From Acidobacteriaceae bacterium (GTDB lineage: Bacteria; Acidobacteriota; Terriglobia; Terriglobales; Acidobacteriaceae): DNA of 10,663 bases. A program made the position numbers and the translations under genes. Within the stretch, counting starts at the first letter, position 1, and every line of letters begins with the position of its first letter. The stretch is from positions 1 to 10,663 of the forward strand of contig PMWR01000198.1 in the NCBI GenBank assembly GCA_003166055.1, given 5' to 3'. Of this stretch, positions 6,835 to 10,663 are shown in pieces. The notes beneath the pieces were generated by a model. That model did not search any database and was not told the DNA's origin. It saw nothing but the letters and a program-made list of their open reading frames with translations.

Positions 6835-9279
6835 ATGAAATTCGGCCATTTCGACGATTGCAATCGTGAGTATGTGATAACGCAACCAGATACGCCACTG
6901 CCGTGGATCAATTACCTGGGTTGTCAGGCATATTTCGGAATCATTTCCAACACGGCGGGGGGCTACTCGTTCTATCGCGATGCCCGGCTGCGGCGCCTGA
7001 CGCGTTACCGGTACAACAATGTACCGCTCGATCTCGGCGGGCGGTATATCTACCTGCGCGATGACCAATCGAAGGAGTTCTGGTCACCCTCGTGGCAGCC
7101 GACGCGCCATGACCTCGAGGACTACACCTGCCGCCACGGGATGGGCTACACGGTGATCGGATCGAGTTATAGCGGAATCGAGGCCCACACCCGCTACTTT
7201 GTGCCGCTCGATGAAAACCTTGAAATCTGGCAACTTACCGTTACCAATCGCCGCACCACCAAAGCCACCCTTTCCGGCTTTGCCAGCATCGAATTCTGCC
7301 TCTGGGATGCGCAGGACGACGCCACCAACTTCCAGCGTAACTTCAATACCGGACAAGTCGAAGTCGAAGACGGCGTAATCTACCACAAAACCGAGTACCG
7401 GGAGCGGCGCAATCACTTCGCTTATTTTGCCAGTTCGCAGCCCGGCGCCGGCTTCGACACCCAGCGCGAGGCGTTTCTGGGCCGCAATCGAGGATGGGAC
7501 AAGCCCGCAAGCGTGGAAACCGGTCAGCTGACCAACTCCATCGCGTACGGCTGGTCGCCCATCGGAGCGCATCAAGTGAAGCTGGAACTGGAGCCCGGAG
7601 AAACCCGCCAGATCGTATTCGTGCTCGGCTACCATGAGAATCCAACCGACCAGAAATTCGATCCGGCAGGATCGCAGACGATCAACAAGAAATTGGTCAA
7701 ACCAGTCATCGCACGGTATCTGGACAGCAAGGAAGCCGACGCCGCCTTCGAGCGCTTGCGCCAATATTGGGACAGCCTGCTCAATATTTTCCAGGTGGAC
7801 ACGCCCGACATCCACACCAATCGGATGGTCAACATCTGGAACGCATATCAGTGCATGGCGACGTTTAATATGTCGCGATCGGCTTCCTTCTACGAGTCCG
7901 GCATTGGCCGCGGCCTGGGCTTTCGCGACTCAAATCAGGATCTGCTGGGATTTGTGCACATGGCGCCGGCTCGCGCCCGCGAGCGCATCCTCGACCTGGC
8001 CGCTACGCAATTGCCTACCGGCGGCGCCTACCACCAGTACCAGCCGCTCACCAAGCGCGGCAACAACGATATTGGCGGCGGCTTCAACGACGATCCGCAT
8101 TGGCTCATCGTCGGCGTCTCGGCTTATTTGAAGGAGACCGGCGACTGGAGCATCCTCGACGAGCCCGTCCCGTACGACAATGAGCCCGGTTCGGAAGCGC
8201 CGCTCTATAACCACCTTCAGCGCAGCTTCGCGTATACATTGGAGCGCCTCGGCCCGCACGGATTGCCGCTGATCGGCCGCGCCGACTGGAACGACTGCCT
8301 CAATCTGAATTGCTTCTCCGATACGCCCGGCCAGTCCTTCCAGACCACCACCAACAAGGACGGCAAAGTGGCCGAGTCGGTCTTCATCGCCGGCCTCTTC
8401 GTCTACGCCGGCCGCGAACTGGCCGCCATCGCAACCCACCGTGGGCTTTCGGGAGAAGCTGCGTCGTACCTTGCCGAGGGCGTGAAGATGGAGGCAGTCA
8501 TCTATGAACATGGCTGGGACGGCGAGTGGTTTCTCCGCGCCTATGACGATTTCGGCGACAAGATCGGTTCAAAGGAGTGCGAAGAAGGCAAGATCTTCAT
8601 CGAGTCAAACGGGTTTTGCGTGCTTGCCGGCATCGGCCTCGACGACGGCAAAGCCGCCCTGGCAATGGACTCAACACGCAAGCATTTGGCGACGAAGCAT
8701 GGCATCGTGGTTCAGCAGCCGGCGTACTCCCGCTACTACCTCAATCTCGGCGAAATCTCGTCCTACCCGCCTGGGTACAAGGAGAATGCGGGCATCTTCT
8801 GCCACGTGAATCCGTGGGTCATGATCGGCGAGACCCGACTCGGCCACGGCGACCAGGCCCATGACTACTACACGCGCATCAACCCCTCGGCACGCGAAGA
8901 GATCGGCGATCTGCATCGCTGCGAGCCCTACGTCTACGCGCAGATGATCGCCGGCAAGGATGCGCCCACCTTCGGCGAAGCCAAAAACTCCTGGCTCACG
9001 GGCACTGCGGCGTGGAATTATTACGCCATCGTCCAATGGATACTGGGCGTGCGCACTTCGCTCGACGGACTCCAGATTGCCCCCGTTATTCCCAAAAGCT
9101 GGCCGGGATTCACGGCGACCCGCACCTTTCGCGGCGTAGTCTACAAGATCTCCGTCGAGCGCAAGGGCGAAGGTAATCAAATTGCGCTCACCGTCGATGG
9201 CGCGCCGATCGAAGGCAACGTGGTGCCCGCACCCACCGATGGGCGAAAAGAAGTTTCGGTTCATGGAATTCTGAGCTAG
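6835..9279 (+). CDS. cbp: Cellobiose phosphorylase (GH94)
   Basis: An 814-residue cytoplasmic enzyme, the usual length for the family (about 810-820), without a signal peptide. It would convert cellobiose plus phosphate to alpha-glucose 1-phosphate and glucose, with inversion. The N-terminal beta-sandwich (about residues 1-290) opens MKFGHFDDCNREYVITQPDT and contains PWINYLG, ISNTAGGYSFYRDARLRRLT and RYRYNNVPLDLGGRY. These follow the Clostridium thermocellum cellobiose phosphorylase almost word for word as I recall it. The (alpha/alpha)6 barrel (about 320-735) has GLGFRDSNQDLLGFVHM, TGGAYHQYQPLTKRGNNDIG and GRADWNDCLNLN. D484 and D487 lie in that last motif, which holds the family's general acid. 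A C-terminal beta domain follows. It heads the rightward unit, with the next gene 14 nt after its stop. Cellodextrin and chitobiose phosphorylases are less likely given the N-terminal match. Confidence 0.96.
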   Translation: MKFGHFDDCNREYVITQPDTPLPWINYLGCQAYFGIISNTAGGYSFYRDARLRRLTRYRYNNVPLDLGGRYIYLRDDQSKEFWSPSWQPTRHDLEDYTCRHGMGYTVIGSSYSGIEAHTRYFVPLDENLEIWQLTVTNRRTTKATLSGFASIEFCLWDAQDDATNFQRNFNTGQVEVEDGVIYHKTEYRERRNHFAYFASSQPGAGFDTQREAFLGRNRGWDKPASVETGQLTNSIAYGWSPIGAHQVKLELEPGETRQIVFVLGYHENPTDQKFDPAGSQTINKKLVKPVIARYLDSKEADAAFERLRQYWDSLLNIFQVDTPDIHTNRMVNIWNAYQCMATFNMSRSASFYESGIGRGLGFRDSNQDLLGFVHMAPARARERILDLAATQLPTGGAYHQYQPLTKRGNNDIGGGFNDDPHWLIVGVSAYLKETGDWSILDEPVPYDNEPGSEAPLYNHLQRSFAYTLERLGPHGLPLIGRADWNDCLNLNCFSDTPGQSFQTTTNKDGKVAESVFIAGLFVYAGRELAAIATHRGLSGEAASYLAEGVKMEAVIYEHGWDGEWFLRAYDDFGDKIGSKECEEGKIFIESNGFCVLAGIGLDDGKAALAMDSTRKHLATKHGIVVQQPAYSRYYLNLGEISSYPPGYKENAGIFCHVNPWVMIGETRLGHGDQAHDYYTRINPSAREEIGDLHRCEPYVYAQMIAGKDAPTFGEAKNSWLTGTAAWNYYAIVQWILGVRTSLDGLQIAPVIPKSWPGFTATRTFRGVVYKISVERKGEGNQIALTVDGAPIEGNVVPAPTDGRKEVSVHGILS

Positions 9280-9293
9280 AACAGGCGAAAGTC

Positions 9294-10310
9294 ATGTATA
9301 CCGCGCAGGAGCAACGCTACGACGCCATGCAATACCGCCGCTGCGGGAGGAGCGGCGTGCGGCTGCCCGCCATCTCACTCGGTCTGTGGCACAACTTCGG
9401 CGGTGTGGACGTTTTTGAGAATGGCCGCGCCATGGTGCGCCGCGCCTTCGACCTCGGCATCACCCACTTCGACCTGGCCAATAACTACGGGCCGCCGCCG
9501 GGAAGCGCGGAATCCAACTTCGGCGAAATCCTGCGCCTTGACCTCAAGCCCTATCGCGATCAATTGATCATCAGCAGCAAAGCCGGCTGGGGCATGTGGC
9601 CCGGCCCCTATGGCGATTGGGGATCGCGCAAGTATTTAATCGCCAGTCTCGACCAGAGCCTCAAGCGCATGGGTCTCGACTACGTGGACATCTTCTACTC
9701 CCATAGGCCGGACCCTGCCACGCCCATCGAAGAAACCATGGGCGCCCTCGATCACGCCGTGCGCTCCGGCAAAGCGCTTTACGCCGGCATCTCCAGCTAC
9801 GACGCAAAACAGACGGCCGCGGCCGCGAAGATTTTGCGCTCGCTCGGCACGCCCTGCCTGATTCATCAGCCGAAGTACTCGATGTTCGACCGCTGGATTG
9901 AAAACGGTTTGCTCGACGTTCTCGGCGATGAAGGCATTGGCGGCATCGCCTTTTGTCCGCTGGCGCAGGGACTTCTGACCGATCGATATCTCCATGGCAT
10001 TCCCGAAGGCTCACGCGCTTCCAAGCCGGATACCTTCCTCAAGAAGAACGACATCGACGAGGGCCATCTTGCCAAGGTGCGCGCATTGAATGTGCTCGCT
10101 GTGGAGCGCGGCCAGTCGCTCGCGCAGATGGCTCTGGCCTGGGTCCTCCGCGACGGCCGCATGACTTCGGCGCTCATCGGAGCCAGCCGCGTGGAGCAGA
10201 TTGAGCAGAATGTTGCCGCGCTCGCCAATCTCGCCTTCTCCGCCGATGAATTGGCGAAGGTTGAGGCGATTCTGAGCAAAGAGGGTCCCACTGGCCAATC
10301 TGAAGGATGA
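9294..10310 (+). CDS. gpr: Aldo/keto reductase, Gpr/YghZ (AKR14) type
   Basis: A 338-residue cytoplasmic NADPH-type oxidoreductase with a (beta/alpha)8 barrel. It resembles E. coli YghZ/Gpr, L-glyceraldehyde 3-phosphate reductase, over nearly its whole length. Shared stretches include MQYRRCGRSGVRLPAISLG, AFDLGITHFDLANNYGPPPG, SRKYLIASLDQSLKRMGLDY and FCPLAQGLLTDRYLHGIP. The catalytic tetrad reads D60, Y65, K96 and H137 (in Y-S-H-R). The C-terminal S-A-L-I-G-A-S-R at about 293-300 is the cofactor-phosphate region. The ATG at 9294 is 14 nt after the cellobiose phosphorylase stop; AGGCGA is a weak ribosome site. In E. coli the enzyme detoxifies L-GAP or methylglyoxal, while many relatives reduce sugars and other aldehydes. 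Its position between two cellobiose enzymes suggests a sugar or sugar-phosphate substrate, or carbonyl clean-up during high glycolytic flux. This is inference. Confidence 0.9.
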   Translation: MYTAQEQRYDAMQYRRCGRSGVRLPAISLGLWHNFGGVDVFENGRAMVRRAFDLGITHFDLANNYGPPPGSAESNFGEILRLDLKPYRDQLIISSKAGWGMWPGPYGDWGSRKYLIASLDQSLKRMGLDYVDIFYSHRPDPATPIEETMGALDHAVRSGKALYAGISSYDAKQTAAAAKILRSLGTPCLIHQPKYSMFDRWIENGLLDVLGDEGIGGIAFCPLAQGLLTDRYLHGIPEGSRASKPDTFLKKNDIDEGHLAKVRALNVLAVERGQSLAQMALAWVLRDGRMTSALIGASRVEQIEQNVAALANLAFSADELAKVEAILSKEGPTGQSEG

Positions 10311-10340
10311 TTTTCTTCGGCTGGTTACGATGTTCTTAGA

Positions 10341-10348
10341 AGGAGAGG
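10341..10348 (+). promoter_or_regulatory. Strong ribosome binding site for the cellobiose 2-epimerase-like gene
   Basis: AGGAGAGG lies 7 nt before a GTG at 10356. It decides the start, because the gene would otherwise lack an obvious start codon in this frame. Confidence 0.8.
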
Positions 10349-10355
10349 CCCTTAG

Positions 10356-10663
10356 GTGAGCGAGCTACGGCAACGAGTTGAGGCGGAGTTACTCTCAGAC
10401 ATCCTCCCCTTTTGGCTCAAGTACGCGATTGACGAGGAGTACGGCGGGTTTCGCGGTCAGATTGCCAACGATCTCACCATCAACCCCCACGCAGCCAAGG
10501 GAATCATCCTCAACGCGCGCATCCTCTGGACCTTCTCCAAAGCCTTCAGTGCCTATGGCGATCCGGTCTATCTGAACGCGGCTCGCCGCGCCTATGAATA
10601 CCTGGTCCGCTTCTTCTGGGACAACGAGTTTGGTGGCGTCTACTGGATGGTCGACTACCAGGG
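10356..10663 (+). CDS. Cellobiose 2-epimerase-like AGE-superfamily protein, N-terminal fragment
   Basis: The gene starts at GTG with a strong Shine-Dalgarno and is open to the right edge, so 102 residues are seen of a family of about 390-420. The translation has DILPFWLKY (15-23), EEYGGFRGQIANDL (27-40), KGIILNARILWTFSKAF (48-64) and EFGGVYWMVDYQ (91-102). These match cellobiose 2-epimerases such as that of Ruminococcus albus, with R55 at the place of a conserved active-site arginine; the catalytic histidines lie beyond the window. The family epimerises the reducing-end glucose or mannose of beta-1,4 disaccharides at C2 in the cytoplasm (cellobiose to glucosyl-mannose, mannobiose to mannosyl-glucose). 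It follows the aldo/keto reductase after 45 nt and is probably in the same operon. N-acylglucosamine 2-epimerase or mannose isomerase of the same superfamily are alternatives, less likely given the wording of these motifs and the neighbouring cellobiose phosphorylase. Confidence 0.85.
   Translation, partial: MSELRQRVEAELLSDILPFWLKYAIDEEYGGFRGQIANDLTINPHAAKGIILNARILWTFSKAFSAYGDPVYLNAARRAYEYLVRFFWDNEFGGVYWMVDYQ

Noticed and set aside
7084..7815. 243-codon minus-strand open frame opposite cellobiose phosphorylase
   Set aside because: Antisense shadow; the plus strand encodes continuous GH94 sequence here.
1..10663. tRNA or rRNA genes, CRISPR arrays, insertion sequences, attachment sites
   Set aside because: None seen. 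No cloverleaf-like conserved arms, regularly spaced repeats, transposase motifs or long terminal repeats were found on either strand.

Overview
The window reads as part of a chromosomal carbohydrate-utilisation region from a moderately GC-rich bacterium. It holds a secreted GH9 cellulase, an SSS-family (not PTS or SusCD) transporter, cellobiose phosphorylase, a Gpr-type aldo/keto reductase and a cellobiose 2-epimerase-like gene. A plant-polymer-degrading soil bacterium fits, and Acidobacteriota is my best guess. That guess rests on gene content and base composition only and is not proven by anything in the sequence.

Layout. Bases 1-156 (+) are the last 51 codons of a methylmalonate/malonate-semialdehyde dehydrogenase (mmsA/iolA family). 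It faces, tail to tail with a 15-nt gap, an NCS1-family nucleobase/allantoin/hydantoin-type permease (172-1584, -). These two fit nucleobase or pyrimidine-derivative catabolism better than cellulose use. After a 243-nt gap comes a DUF4380 protein of unknown role (1828-2799, -). Next are an SSS sodium:solute symporter (2902-4773, -) and a GH9 glycoside hydrolase with a signal peptide and N-terminal Ig-like domain (4791-6566, -). The GH9 and SSS genes are 17 nt apart and form a clear transcription unit running leftward. A 268-nt divergent control region (6567-6834) separates them from a rightward unit: GH94 cellobiose phosphorylase (6835-9279), a Gpr/YghZ-type aldo/keto reductase (9294-10310), and a GTG-started AGE-superfamily gene resembling cellobiose 2-epimerase that runs off the window (10356 onward).

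How it works together (inference from families). GH9 would cut cellulose or a related beta-1,4-glucan outside the cytoplasm. SSS would import cellobiose or another short product with Na+. GH94 would split cellobiose with phosphate into glucose 1-phosphate and glucose, saving ATP. The epimerase would turn cellobiose, or mannobiose, into the 2-epimer of its reducing end. The presence of both enzymes suggests either a branch point or a broader beta-glucan/glucomannan programme whose remaining genes (for example a GH130 phosphorylase) would lie beyond the right edge.

The divergent region carries a good sigma70-type promoter for the GH94 unit and several repeated and palindromic elements. These include three copies of a TGGGAAC(G) half-site that resembles half of the Streptomyces CebR (LacI-family cellobiose repressor) box. 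I saw no RNA genes, CRISPR arrays, insertion sequences or phage genes. No gene-free stretch exceeds 300 bases. Nothing here is clearly a wholly new system. The most interesting points are the GH94 + AKR + epimerase arrangement, the candidate operators, and the DUF4380 gene.
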